The position numbers were made by a program, and so were the translations under genes. A stretch of 64,000 bases of DNA from Pontiellaceae bacterium B12219 (lineage in GTDB: Bacteria > Verrucomicrobiota > Kiritimatiellia > Kiritimatiellales > Pontiellaceae). Positions 1-7,922 of the stretch are shown piece after piece. The first letter of the stretch is position 1. Every line of letters begins with the position of its first letter. The stretch lies in contig JARNMJ010000014.1 of NCBI GenBank assembly GCA_029432795.1, positions 23,264 to 87,263 on the forward strand. Reading direction: 5' to 3'. The notes below the pieces were generated by a model. That model searched no databases and had not been told where the DNA came from. It saw only the letters and a program-made list of their open reading frames with translations.

Positions 1-939
1 GAAGCCGCATCAACCAACTTCCACTATATCAACAACCTAGGGGCGGGAACGCGTACACCCAATTACTCCAACCCTACATTCCCGGGTAAGTCGCTAACGC
101 TCGATAATGGTTCTAGTCTTTTGCAAAGGCACACCGGAACAGGGACGATCTCTAACATGACGATGACTGCGGGTTGCGCGATTTCCCTAGCCACAGGTGG
201 CATCAAAGTATTGGACGGAGATATTGAACTGAAGGGATCAGGTTCGTTCACCTTGGACTTCGGGTTTGAGGGCCGCACCTGCGACATCCAATCTCTGTTG
301 ACCGTTGGTGAAAGCATTCACACCATTGAACTCAACAGAAACGGCAATTGGAATACCAATGCATTCAAAACTTCCGGATACACGCTCTCAAATCCTCTCA
401 ATACGTTCGATGGCTTGTGGCACGTTCAGGATGGATACCTGAAAGGGGTTGGATTCGGCACCAGCAGCTTCCTTGTTGATGACTGGGCTTATCTGGATTT
501 CGATTCGGATTACAGCAACACGAATGCCTCTCTGACCGTCACCAATGGGGGCATGGTCCTACTCGACCAGACCATCACGGTTGGTGCCGCAAACATCAAT
601 GGCGATGAACTGGATGCCAATACCTATTCCGCAGCCACCCTCATCTCCACCTATCCAGATGCCTTCGATGCCACCAGTTCGGGAACCCTTATCGTAGACA
701 AAGGTCCGGTACCGGAAATCGGTGATATCACCATCGGCGTTGCCGATGGCAGTATGGTATTCGGCTGGGACGGATCCGCCTTGGCCAGCTATACTGTGCA
801 GGCAGACAACGATCTGGTTTTCCCTCCGGGTTGGAGCAATGTGGTCGGCCAGACCGACATCCCCGGCATCGACGGCCCGATGGGCGTGACCAATGCCGTG
901 ACAGATCCTAAGATGTTCTACCGGGTGATCGGCAACTAA
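1..939 (+). CDS. C-terminal part of a large secreted repeat/beta-rich protein (5' end outside window)
   Basis: The frame is open from base 1, so only the last 312 residues are visible and the start lies to the left. The sequence is rich in G, T, N, S and D, with short repeated beta-strand-like stretches (LTVTNGGMVLLDQTI) and no catalytic motif that I recognise. The final ~70 residues (SYTVQADNDL...W...TNAVTDPKMFYRVIGN) resemble the C-terminal module that closes many secreted proteins of Verrucomicrobia and Kiritimatiellota, which suggests an extracellular or surface location. A strong intrinsic terminator follows within 30 bp. The function is unknown; autotransporter-like or LamG-like proteins are possible relatives. 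Confidence 0.7.
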   Translation, partial: EAASTNFHYINNLGAGTRTPNYSNPTFPGKSLTLDNGSSLLQRHTGTGTISNMTMTAGCAISLATGGIKVLDGDIELKGSGSFTLDFGFEGRTCDIQSLLTVGESIHTIELNRNGNWNTNAFKTSGYTLSNPLNTFDGLWHVQDGYLKGVGFGTSSFLVDDWAYLDFDSDYSNTNASLTVTNGGMVLLDQTITVGAANINGDELDANTYSAATLISTYPDAFDATSSGTLIVDKGPVPEIGDITIGVADGSMVFGWDGSALASYTVQADNDLVFPPGWSNVVGQTDIPGIDGPMGVTNAVTDPKMFYRVIGN

Positions 940-967
940 GGGGCGGTCTCACGGAGACCTTCGCTGA

Positions 968-999
968 AGTCCCCGCCTCCATACGGCGGGGACTTTTTT
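968..999 (+). terminator. Rho-independent terminator of the secreted protein gene
   Basis: A perfect 10-bp stem (AGTCCCCGCC paired with GGCGGGGACT), a 7-nt loop, then a run of six T. It lies directly after the stop codon at 939. Confidence 0.9.
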
Positions 1000-1038
1000 A
1001 TTCGTATATCGACTCACCAGCTGTTCGTGGTATATAAA

Positions 1039-3066
1039 ATGAACATGTTTCGAACCACAGCCATCTTTGCCGGCGTTTCCGCCGCTGTTGCCCTGACCGC
1101 CGGCATGGTCCAGGCCACGGACAAGGACGGCTCGCGGTATGGCGTGGAGCATCAATCACTTGCTCAACTCGAAAAACGTCTTAAAACGATCGATGCTGAA
1201 ATTGAACAGTTGGCACACTACAGCCTGCGCGGCGGCGTGGGCCCCGTCGGGTACCGCTCGCTTAAGAATAAGGAAAATAATACCAAAGAATGGATCCAGG
1301 TTGAACTGGGTGAAGCCGCCCCCATCGATCAGGTCGTCCTGGTGCCGTCGATCTGGCGGGATACCAAAACCGGTTTCCGGGCAGATGGATTTCCCCGCGA
1401 GTTTAAGATCGTTGCCGGCACAGCGGCAGATACAAACGGCACCGTCATCTCCTCCTTTACAGAAGCGGATTATCTACTGCCCCGAATCGCTCCTGTGGTT
1501 ATTTCCTGCAGTGCAACAGCATCGTGGCTGCGTGTCGAAGCCGATAAACTGTCTGCTCGCGCGTGGGATGGAGAATATGACCTGGAACTTGCGGAAATCC
1601 TTGTATTTAATGGTCAGGAAAATATCGCGCTGCGCAAGCCTGTAAACACATCTTCCAAGGGATTCGGCGAGGGTAAAGCCCGTAAAGCCCGCTTTGCGGT
1701 TGATGGCTTCCTCCCTTATCTCCTAGATGCGTCTCAGGGGGAACAGAGCATCGCATTTGTGAGCAAACCGGGTATTGTGGATAAACCAATCCTCACGATC
1801 GACCTGGAAAAACCATATCCACTGAACCGTCTCCACCTCCATGCCACGGACCTCAGCGACACCGTCCCCCACTCCACACCGGCCACATTCGGAATCCCCA
1901 AAAAACTGATACTGGAAGGAGCCAATCAGGCGGACTTTTCGGATGCGGCACAATTGCTCTCTTTTGAGCAGGATTCCGTCTTTGAAGTAGGTCCTATAAT
2001 CATGCTCAACTTCCCGCAAACCATTTGCCGGTATGTACGCCTTATTGCCATTGAGCCCTACCTGGGAACGGAACCCAAAGCAAGCGGATACCAAATCGGC
2101 TTTGCTGAAATTGAACTGTTTTCCAACGGGCGAAATGTGGCCCGGGGCAAACTCTTTCACACCAATTTCGAACCCGCCACGCACGACCGCTCGCTGGTAT
2201 CACTGACGGACGGCCTTAACCTCTACGGACAAATCCTGCCCATTCGCGAGTGGATGCAGGAATTATCAAGACGTCACGACCTTGAAACCGAACGTCCCTT
2301 TGTTGTGGAGGAGCTGAACCGGCGGTATTCCAAGCAGAAAGTCAACCTGCACCGTCTTGGCTCGCTCGTGGTTCTGATGGCGGCCGGCATCGTTATTATC
2401 ATCGTTCTGGACCGAATGGTTCGGCAACGTGCAATTTACCGAACACGTGAACGCATTGCCGCCGACCTGCACGATGAGCTCGGTGCGAATCTACATGCCA
2501 TCGGCCTGCTCAGCGGCATTGCTGAGTCTGTGGTTAATGAACCCGAAACGTTGACCGAAACGGTGCGCTGCATCCGGGCCCTGACCAAACGTACCGGCGA
2601 AGCCACCAAACTTTGCACGAACATGCTTGAAGCCAATGGACTCTGTGAATATCTGGTCGAAGAAATGAAGCGCGCGTCCTATCGCCTGCTGGCCGACCTC
2701 GAACACAACATCTCCATCACCGGTGAAAAATTTCTACAGGATCTCAAGCCCCGCAAACGGATCGATCTCTTTCTGTTCTATAAAGAATGTCTCACCAACA
2801 TCATCCGCCATTCAGGAGCAACGAATGTGACCACTGAGCTGGTGGCTTCTGAAAAATCAATTATTCTCATCATTTGTGATAACGGCCGAGGCATGGAACA
2901 AATCGAAGGAAACGGTATTCCCTCATCGCTCAAACGACGGGCACGGCTGCTTCGAGGCAAGGTTTCCGCCGAACAGCGAGCTGATGGCGGCACCTGTATT
3001 ACACTGAAACTAAAGACCGGAAAATGGAATATCGGCACAGTTGATATTCCGCCGAAACGAACATAA
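1039..3066 (+). CDS. Membrane sensor histidine kinase with two discoidin-like extracellular modules
   Basis: About 675 aa. An N-terminal signal segment (residues ~1-28) precedes two F5/8-type-C (discoidin)-like modules, about 60-185 (EWIQVELGEAAPIDQVVLV) and 200-400 (NIALRKPVNTSS... ILTIDLEKPYPLNRLHL). One membrane helix follows at ~440-462 (LGSLVVLMAAGIVIIIVL). The cytoplasmic part is a HisKA_3/NarX-type kinase: phospho-acceptor His at ~478 in ADLHDELGANLH, an N-box-like CLTNIIRHSG at ~584 and a G-box DNGRGM at ~614. Discoidin folds usually bind glycans, so a polysaccharide-sensing role is plausible, but the ligand is inferred. The ATG at 1039 is chosen over an upstream GTG at 1027. The cognate regulator starts 22 bp downstream. 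Confidence 0.85.
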   Translation: MNMFRTTAIFAGVSAAVALTAGMVQATDKDGSRYGVEHQSLAQLEKRLKTIDAEIEQLAHYSLRGGVGPVGYRSLKNKENNTKEWIQVELGEAAPIDQVVLVPSIWRDTKTGFRADGFPREFKIVAGTAADTNGTVISSFTEADYLLPRIAPVVISCSATASWLRVEADKLSARAWDGEYDLELAEILVFNGQENIALRKPVNTSSKGFGEGKARKARFAVDGFLPYLLDASQGEQSIAFVSKPGIVDKPILTIDLEKPYPLNRLHLHATDLSDTVPHSTPATFGIPKKLILEGANQADFSDAAQLLSFEQDSVFEVGPIIMLNFPQTICRYVRLIAIEPYLGTEPKASGYQIGFAEIELFSNGRNVARGKLFHTNFEPATHDRSLVSLTDGLNLYGQILPIREWMQELSRRHDLETERPFVVEELNRRYSKQKVNLHRLGSLVVLMAAGIVIIIVLDRMVRQRAIYRTRERIAADLHDELGANLHAIGLLSGIAESVVNEPETLTETVRCIRALTKRTGEATKLCTNMLEANGLCEYLVEEMKRASYRLLADLEHNISITGEKFLQDLKPRKRIDLFLFYKECLTNIIRHSGATNVTTELVASEKSIILIICDNGRGMEQIEGNGIPSSLKRRARLLRGKVSAEQRADGGTCITLKLKTGKWNIGTVDIPPKRT

Positions 3067-3088
3067 ACCGATGTTGCGGAACCCTATT

Positions 3089-3751
3089 ATGAAAAAGATT
3101 AAAATCATGCTTGTTGAAGATAATCCTGAATATCGGGACGTCATAAATTTTGCGATGAAGCGGTACGAAAACTTTGAGCTAAGCGGTCAATTCGGTACTG
3201 CCGAGATTGCACTGCGCAGTTTTCACGATATGTCCCAGCGCATCATCCCGGACATCATTCTGCTCGATCTCAGGCTCCCGGGCATGGACGGACTCGAAGC
3301 CCTCGCCCAGTTCCGCAAAACCAGTCCTGAATCCAAAATCGTCATATTGACCCAGTCCGACAGCGAAACCGACGTACTAAAGGCCATCACCAAAGGCGCT
3401 TCGGGTTATCTGCTGAAAAGTTCCAGTATGCAGGAAATTGCCGACGGCATTCAGACGGTTGTACAGGGCGGTGCTTCTCTCGATTCCGGGGTCGCGAAAT
3501 TTATCCTCAACACTCTGAAATCCAAACTGCCGGAGAAGGAAGTCAAAGTTTTTCTCACTGAGCGCGAACTGCAGACGCTCACCCTGCTGAGTGAAGGGCT
3601 CGTTAAAAAAGAGATTGCGGATCAGCTGAATATCAGTGTAACCACTGTGGCCACGCATGTGGGCCATATTTATGAAAAGTTTGAAGTCCAGAATGCGCCG
3701 GCCGCCATCACCAAAGCCTTCAAACTCGGCATCCTACCTGCTGAAGATTGA
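3089..3751 (+). CDS. NarL/FixJ-family response regulator
   Basis: About 220 aa from the ATG at 3089 (MKKIKIMLVEDN); ATG 3071 is an alternative. The receiver domain has an acidic pocket (VEDN), phospho-acceptor Asp at ~60 (ILLDLRLPGMDG), a switch Thr (VILTQSD) and Lys (YLLKSS). A LuxR-type helix-turn-helix occupies ~150-210 (LTERELQTLTLLSEGLVKKEIA... TTVATHVGHIYEKF). It follows the histidine kinase gene directly and is almost certainly its partner. Target genes are not evident, but the polysaccharide-related GH115 locus nearby is a candidate. Confidence 0.92.
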   Translation: MKKIKIMLVEDNPEYRDVINFAMKRYENFELSGQFGTAEIALRSFHDMSQRIIPDIILLDLRLPGMDGLEALAQFRKTSPESKIVILTQSDSETDVLKAITKGASGYLLKSSSMQEIADGIQTVVQGGASLDSGVAKFILNTLKSKLPEKEVKVFLTERELQTLTLLSEGLVKKEIADQLNISVTTVATHVGHIYEKFEVQNAPAAITKAFKLGILPAED

Positions 3752-3764
3752 TCAATGATACCTA

Positions 3765-3792
3765 AAAGGGAATGCAAGGGTGCATTCCTTTC
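3765..3792. terminator. Hairpin between convergent genes, probable bidirectional terminator
   Basis: GGAATGCA pairs with TGCATTCC around an AGGG loop, with A-rich and T-rich shoulders (AAAA left, TTTC right). It sits between the convergent response regulator and the VWA-like gene. Confidence 0.6.
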
Positions 3793-3807
3793 AGAGCGAA
3801 GAACGAA

Positions 3808-5133
3808 CTAATTGCTGCCGCCGGTTGCAGAATCCTGAATCGCAGCCAGACCGGCCAGCGTTTTAAAACTTCCGTCCGCAATGCGCGTCAGCTGCACAAA
3901 GTTCTCCTGCTTCTTCGGATCACTTGAGGTATCGTAATCTTCCGGCGTAAACATGATAACGTTTACGGAATACATTTCCTTTTTACTGCTGCGACGCCCC
4001 AACCCACTGGTCATCATACTTTCGGGCTTATTCGCCTTACGTTGGGCAGTTAATCCGGCATACATCTCTTTGGGTGAATAGTGATACCGTTGCGGCTGTG
4101 GCGGATGTTCAGTGTTGGGAAAATATTTATTGATCAGGGAATGGCCTACCAGCACCTGTGGAGGCAGTCCTTCAGCCACACGTTTTTTATTATCTTCTTC
4201 AAGTTTCTGATGCGCTTCCTTCTTTTTGCGCTCGTAATCATCTCGCTTCGACTGAGACCACTCCTTAGCCGCTTTCGCTTCATGGAACTGCCAGCCCCAG
4301 CTCTGCGTCAGCACAAAGACCGTATCCGCCTGTTGCTGCATCGCCACCATAGCTGCTGTACTCCAATCACTGGTCCGCTGCAGCGGTGTGATCGCATATT
4401 TGGCTTGATCACCGTCCACCCGGGCACCTCCCTTTCCAAGCGTTCTCAAACCATATGATTGATCCGCGGTAGCGTTCAGGGTTTCCAGCCATTCCTTCAC
4501 TTTTTCAACATTGGAAGAAGAAGCAGAAACCAAATCCGGAAAACGGGTGATCACCTGATTTTTATCAAATACAGCGATGTTAAACAGTACAGTTGGATTC
4601 AGATTTCCGAGAATCGTCACCAACTCTTCTTTAATCACTTTATAAGCAGGAATCCCTCCCATTTCGTCGTACATCATCCATGGGGAGGAATCGAGGATGA
4701 TAAATACCTTCTCGCCCTTACTCTTTACACCGAACACCTCAATTTCCGGCATAGAGAATCCCAGTGTACCGGCACCACCGAGTCCATCGCCACCGGCATT
4801 TCCCAAACCGCCCTTCACCCCGGTAATTTCCGGCATTTTAATATCCGGCGTGGTCTGATTAATTTTGGGTTGCACAACGATGCGCTTACGCAGCTTCGGT
4901 TTCTGTACCTGTTTCTTTTTAATATTAACCGGCACCTGAAGTTTTCTCAGCTGCATTTTCGGGCGGTTTACCGGTTTGGCCTCAAAACTCTGTTCTTCCT
5001 TTTTAATCACCGTCACAGCCACAAAAGAAAGGGCAACCACAATTAAAAGGGCATGAATACCCAAACTGACCAAGGCTGCACTGGATTTTGCATGTTTCTG
5101 AAAAAACTGTTTTTTCTTTGGATTACTCAGCAT
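3808..5133 (-). CDS. Membrane-anchored TonB-like/VWA-like envelope protein
   Basis: About 441 aa from ATG 5133, preceded by GGAGTTGAGG; ATG 5160 is an in-frame alternative without a ribosome site. A short cytoplasmic tail is followed by one membrane helix (ALVSLGIHALLIVVALSFVAVTVI). A Lys/Pro-rich periplasmic linker comes next (KPVNRPKMQLRKLQVPV), then a Gly-rich hinge, then a degenerate von Willebrand A domain (VFIILDSSPWMM, FNIAVFDKNQVI). The MIDAS motif is imperfect (DSSPW rather than DxSxS). The N-terminal 130 residues closely parallel those of the protein at 7923-9806 (same order: helix, KKEE, KPV-RPKM, MP-I-LPE, Gly hinge). This suggests a shared envelope apparatus, perhaps ExbBD/TonB-like. 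The role is unknown. Confidence 0.75.
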   Translation of the reverse strand: MLSNPKKKQFFQKHAKSSAALVSLGIHALLIVVALSFVAVTVIKKEEQSFEAKPVNRPKMQLRKLQVPVNIKKKQVQKPKLRKRIVVQPKINQTTPDIKMPEITGVKGGLGNAGGDGLGGAGTLGFSMPEIEVFGVKSKGEKVFIILDSSPWMMYDEMGGIPAYKVIKEELVTILGNLNPTVLFNIAVFDKNQVITRFPDLVSASSSNVEKVKEWLETLNATADQSYGLRTLGKGGARVDGDQAKYAITPLQRTSDWSTAAMVAMQQQADTVFVLTQSWGWQFHEAKAAKEWSQSKRDDYERKKKEAHQKLEEDNKKRVAEGLPPQVLVGHSLINKYFPNTEHPPQPQRYHYSPKEMYAGLTAQRKANKPESMMTSGLGRRSSKKEMYSVNVIMFTPEDYDTSSDPKKQENFVQLTRIADGSFKTLAGLAAIQDSATGGSN

Positions 5134-5368
5134 TCCAACCTCAACTCCTAAAGTATTCATTTAGCAACAAATATGATTGCCATAAATATCCATGTATTAG
5201 AACAAATTAACCAACCACGCACATCCTGCATTTAGAGCCCCCCCCAACTCGTCAAACGGCTTGCATCTATGCTTACAACAATCAGCATTTCGTATGAGCA
5301 CCTTTCCGGATTAATGCGCTGTTCGGAAATGCTTTTAAGGTAATGCCTCGTAAAACCAGACCGGAGTA

Positions 5369-7534
5369 CTACTCGGACTCCAGCACTTCCAGCCCCCGCC
5401 CTGAATGTTTGTAGAAATACGGATAAACGCCTTCGCCGTGCTCCATATACTCCTGGGCTGATCCCCAAAACGAACCATTCATGTATCCACGATACGATGA
5501 GGTGTACGGCTTCCCTTCAATTTCCGCAATCGTTTGCTTGAGCAGCAACCGGGTCCGCCAGATATCCATCAAACGAACATGCATAAACATGGTATCCCAA
5601 ATCCCGTATTCCGCTTTATGGGCCTCAGTAATAATCTTTTCAATTTCAGCCAGCGCGGGTTTCAGGTTTTCTGCAAACGCCTGAGAATCCTGATCCTCCA
5701 AATAGCCATCAAACGCCTTGGTCACAATATCAAGCATCTGACAGGAATACATATGAACCGCGATCTGATAGGTAAAGTGCGCCTGATAATAGTATCTGCG
5801 ATCAGCCGGAATGATACGGCCCACGCTCCTGCTCTGCTGCCATAGAGCAGGAAAAAACGCAGCCGTTTCAGTCAGGGGTTCCTTCGCCTGGGCGAATTGA
5901 TTATCGAACCCTTTAACGTCCCGGAGATCTCCCCCCTCTTTAATAATCTTCGCGTATTTTTTGAGCATTTCCTGGGTGAGATACTGAATCAAATGCTCGC
6001 CGCGCGCCCCCTTCCATCTGCCCTGCACAGGCATCTTTTCGCGCATGTAGGGAATTTGATAGTACTGCAGGCGCAACTCCGTCAACGCGGGAGCCGACTC
6101 CGGCGAAAACTCCTTGGCATACCAGCCCAGAAGATACTCCTGCATGGCCTCTTCCGGCGTTGTGCTCAGCGCCGGTTCGGCATCCCAAAGAAAATCGGTA
6201 ATAGCTTCAACGGACATGGCGGCCGGACGAATACCGCTCACGTTGATAATTGCATACTTGGTGGCCCCTGCTTCCACATAGCGGCGCAGCTCTTTGTAGA
6301 TCCGTGCCGGGGGTACGCACTCGGTGGTTCGGTTCTGGGTATTCATCATCATCATGACGTGATAATAAAGACCATCGCCCGGCGACAGGTCCGAGCCGTC
6401 CCCCTTGTCGCGCATATAACCGCGCCCGTCGTCGGCAAACATTTTACACACACCATCGGGAACCTTGAGCAGCCCGGCATTATAGAATCTGCCTTGTTCA
6501 TTCCAAAGTGCCGCCACAATCGTTCCGTCCGGATCCACTTCACGAATAATCTCTGTCTGCTTATGCATCGCTTCCGAAATAACCGCAGCTCGACCGGCAT
6601 CGTCTTTCGGAGCAGCCGGATCGCTGTTCCAGAACGGGCCATCGCTTTCACCCCGGAAGCCGATAATCCACGCCACTTTTTTACCCGCCTGCACCCGTGC
6701 CGATTTACGCCAGGCATCTTCAAGGATCTCCTTATCGGTGATATAGGAAAACGGAATACCCTCGGGCCAGTCCATCATGTTCAGACCCACCGGCAGAATG
6801 TGATGAAATGTAATGATCACATCGCGGCGTTTACACAGCTCGTAGACCGAAGCATCGGAATAAGGGGCGGATTCCGGCGCAATCATATTTCCTTTGCAGC
6901 GCAGAAGTGTTTCCAGAATTTTATCCATCCACTCCATGGAAATGACGTTTCCACCCAGCGGATCACGGTGCATGCCGTCGTGCAGTTCCTCGTCGTTGAT
7001 AAACCATCCTCGATTTTCAAACGTCGGTTTTTTCGAAGTGTAAGCCATCTCCGCCATGAGTTCGATTTCACTGCGTTTAGCGGGTGGGTTATCGGTAAAG
7101 ATATACATCGGATCCACACCGAGCACCCGCTCACAGAAGGTGTAGATGGCGAAGATCGTTCCGCGCACATCCGATCCCGTGGCAACAAGAGCCGGATTTT
7201 TTTTCACTTTCCCGAAAAAGAGGCGATGCTGTTCCGCGCCTCCCGGCATCTGGCTGTCGATCAGTTCCTGCGTGTGCTCAACCGAGCCGAAAAGAATGAC
7301 AGGGCCGGTCCAGGAAGAACGCGTATTATTACGGAAAATGACCGGCGGATAACCGAATACTTTATACCAATCACGCTCCGCATCGCGGATCGCTTCCTGA
7401 ATGGCCGGATTTTCATAATCCGCTTCCATCACAATCCACGGTGTATCCCCATTTATTTTTACGGAAGCGGAAGCAAGTGAAATACTGATAAAGAAAAGAA
7501 TAATATGGGCGACAAACCGGCTGTGTATACGCAT
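5369..7534 (-). CDS. Glycoside hydrolase family 115-like protein (xylan alpha-glucuronidase family)
   Basis: 721 aa with a signal peptide (FVAHIILFFISISLASA). The GH115 pattern is clear: PVIFRNNTRSSWTGPVILFG, GTIFAIYTFCERVLGVDPMYI, FENRGWFINDEEL, WMDKILETLLRCKGNMI, RDVIITFHH, AWIIGFRGESDGPFW and the late INVSGIRPAAMSVE block. Family members release glucuronic or 4-O-methyl-glucuronic acid from xylan-type side chains. The protein is shorter than typical members (800-1000 aa) and ends soon after the helical C-terminal region, so it may lack an accessory domain. Start ATG 7534 has an upstream CAGGAG. It lies between the two paralogous envelope proteins, on the same strand. The exact substrate is not predictable. 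Confidence 0.85.
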   Translation of the reverse strand: MRIHSRFVAHIILFFISISLASASVKINGDTPWIVMEADYENPAIQEAIRDAERDWYKVFGYPPVIFRNNTRSSWTGPVILFGSVEHTQELIDSQMPGGAEQHRLFFGKVKKNPALVATGSDVRGTIFAIYTFCERVLGVDPMYIFTDNPPAKRSEIELMAEMAYTSKKPTFENRGWFINDEELHDGMHRDPLGGNVISMEWMDKILETLLRCKGNMIAPESAPYSDASVYELCKRRDVIITFHHILPVGLNMMDWPEGIPFSYITDKEILEDAWRKSARVQAGKKVAWIIGFRGESDGPFWNSDPAAPKDDAGRAAVISEAMHKQTEIIREVDPDGTIVAALWNEQGRFYNAGLLKVPDGVCKMFADDGRGYMRDKGDGSDLSPGDGLYYHVMMMMNTQNRTTECVPPARIYKELRRYVEAGATKYAIINVSGIRPAAMSVEAITDFLWDAEPALSTTPEEAMQEYLLGWYAKEFSPESAPALTELRLQYYQIPYMREKMPVQGRWKGARGEHLIQYLTQEMLKKYAKIIKEGGDLRDVKGFDNQFAQAKEPLTETAAFFPALWQQSRSVGRIIPADRRYYYQAHFTYQIAVHMYSCQMLDIVTKAFDGYLEDQDSQAFAENLKPALAEIEKIITEAHKAEYGIWDTMFMHVRLMDIWRTRLLLKQTIAEIEGKPYTSSYRGYMNGSFWGSAQEYMEHGEGVYPYFYKHSGRGLEVLESE

Positions 7535-7922
7535 GAGTTACTCCTGAAAAGATTCGATTAAACACCCAGTTTAGCCGAACCACAGTCGATGCCTATCCTC
7601 TGTTTATATGAGATGCAGCAGCCTCGCCCGAAGTAAGATGCTCGTATAGGCATCATCAAGAGTAGAATTCACTTCGGAATATTGACTCGAGGAAGCATAC
7701 AAAGGCAACATCGGCACGATCGCCATCCTGAGACTGCAGGCATGCATTATTAGAAATCAGAAAAAACGCGGCAGTGCTGCTCAGCGCAACACTTCACACA
7801 CAATAAAAACTCCTGCATCTTAGCGATGCAGGAGCAGTATGGTTATCCTTCCTAGAACCTCAAATCCTTTTCTATTCTGCCAGACAGATTCTTGCGTACT
7901 CGAAAAAGAGGCAGGAAGCTTC
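7535..7922. other. Intergenic region, 388 bp
   Basis: No credible ORF or RNA gene seen. The right part holds the terminator of the PA14/SHD1 gene (7800-7834). The remainder should carry the GH115 promoter, but no clear -35/-10 pair stands out. Confidence 0.5.
7800..7834 (-). terminator. Rho-independent terminator of the PA14/SHD1 protein gene
   Basis: Read on the minus strand, a perfect 10-bp stem (CTCCTGCATC with GATGCAGGAG) and a 5-nt loop are followed by TTTTTATTG. It lies about 90 bp after the stop codon at 7923. Confidence 0.85.

Noticed and set aside
5897..7480. 527-codon open frame on the plus strand
   Set aside because: It lies wholly antisense to the GH115 gene, has no motif or ribosome site, and its His/Arg/Phe-rich composition is a mirror of the coding strand.
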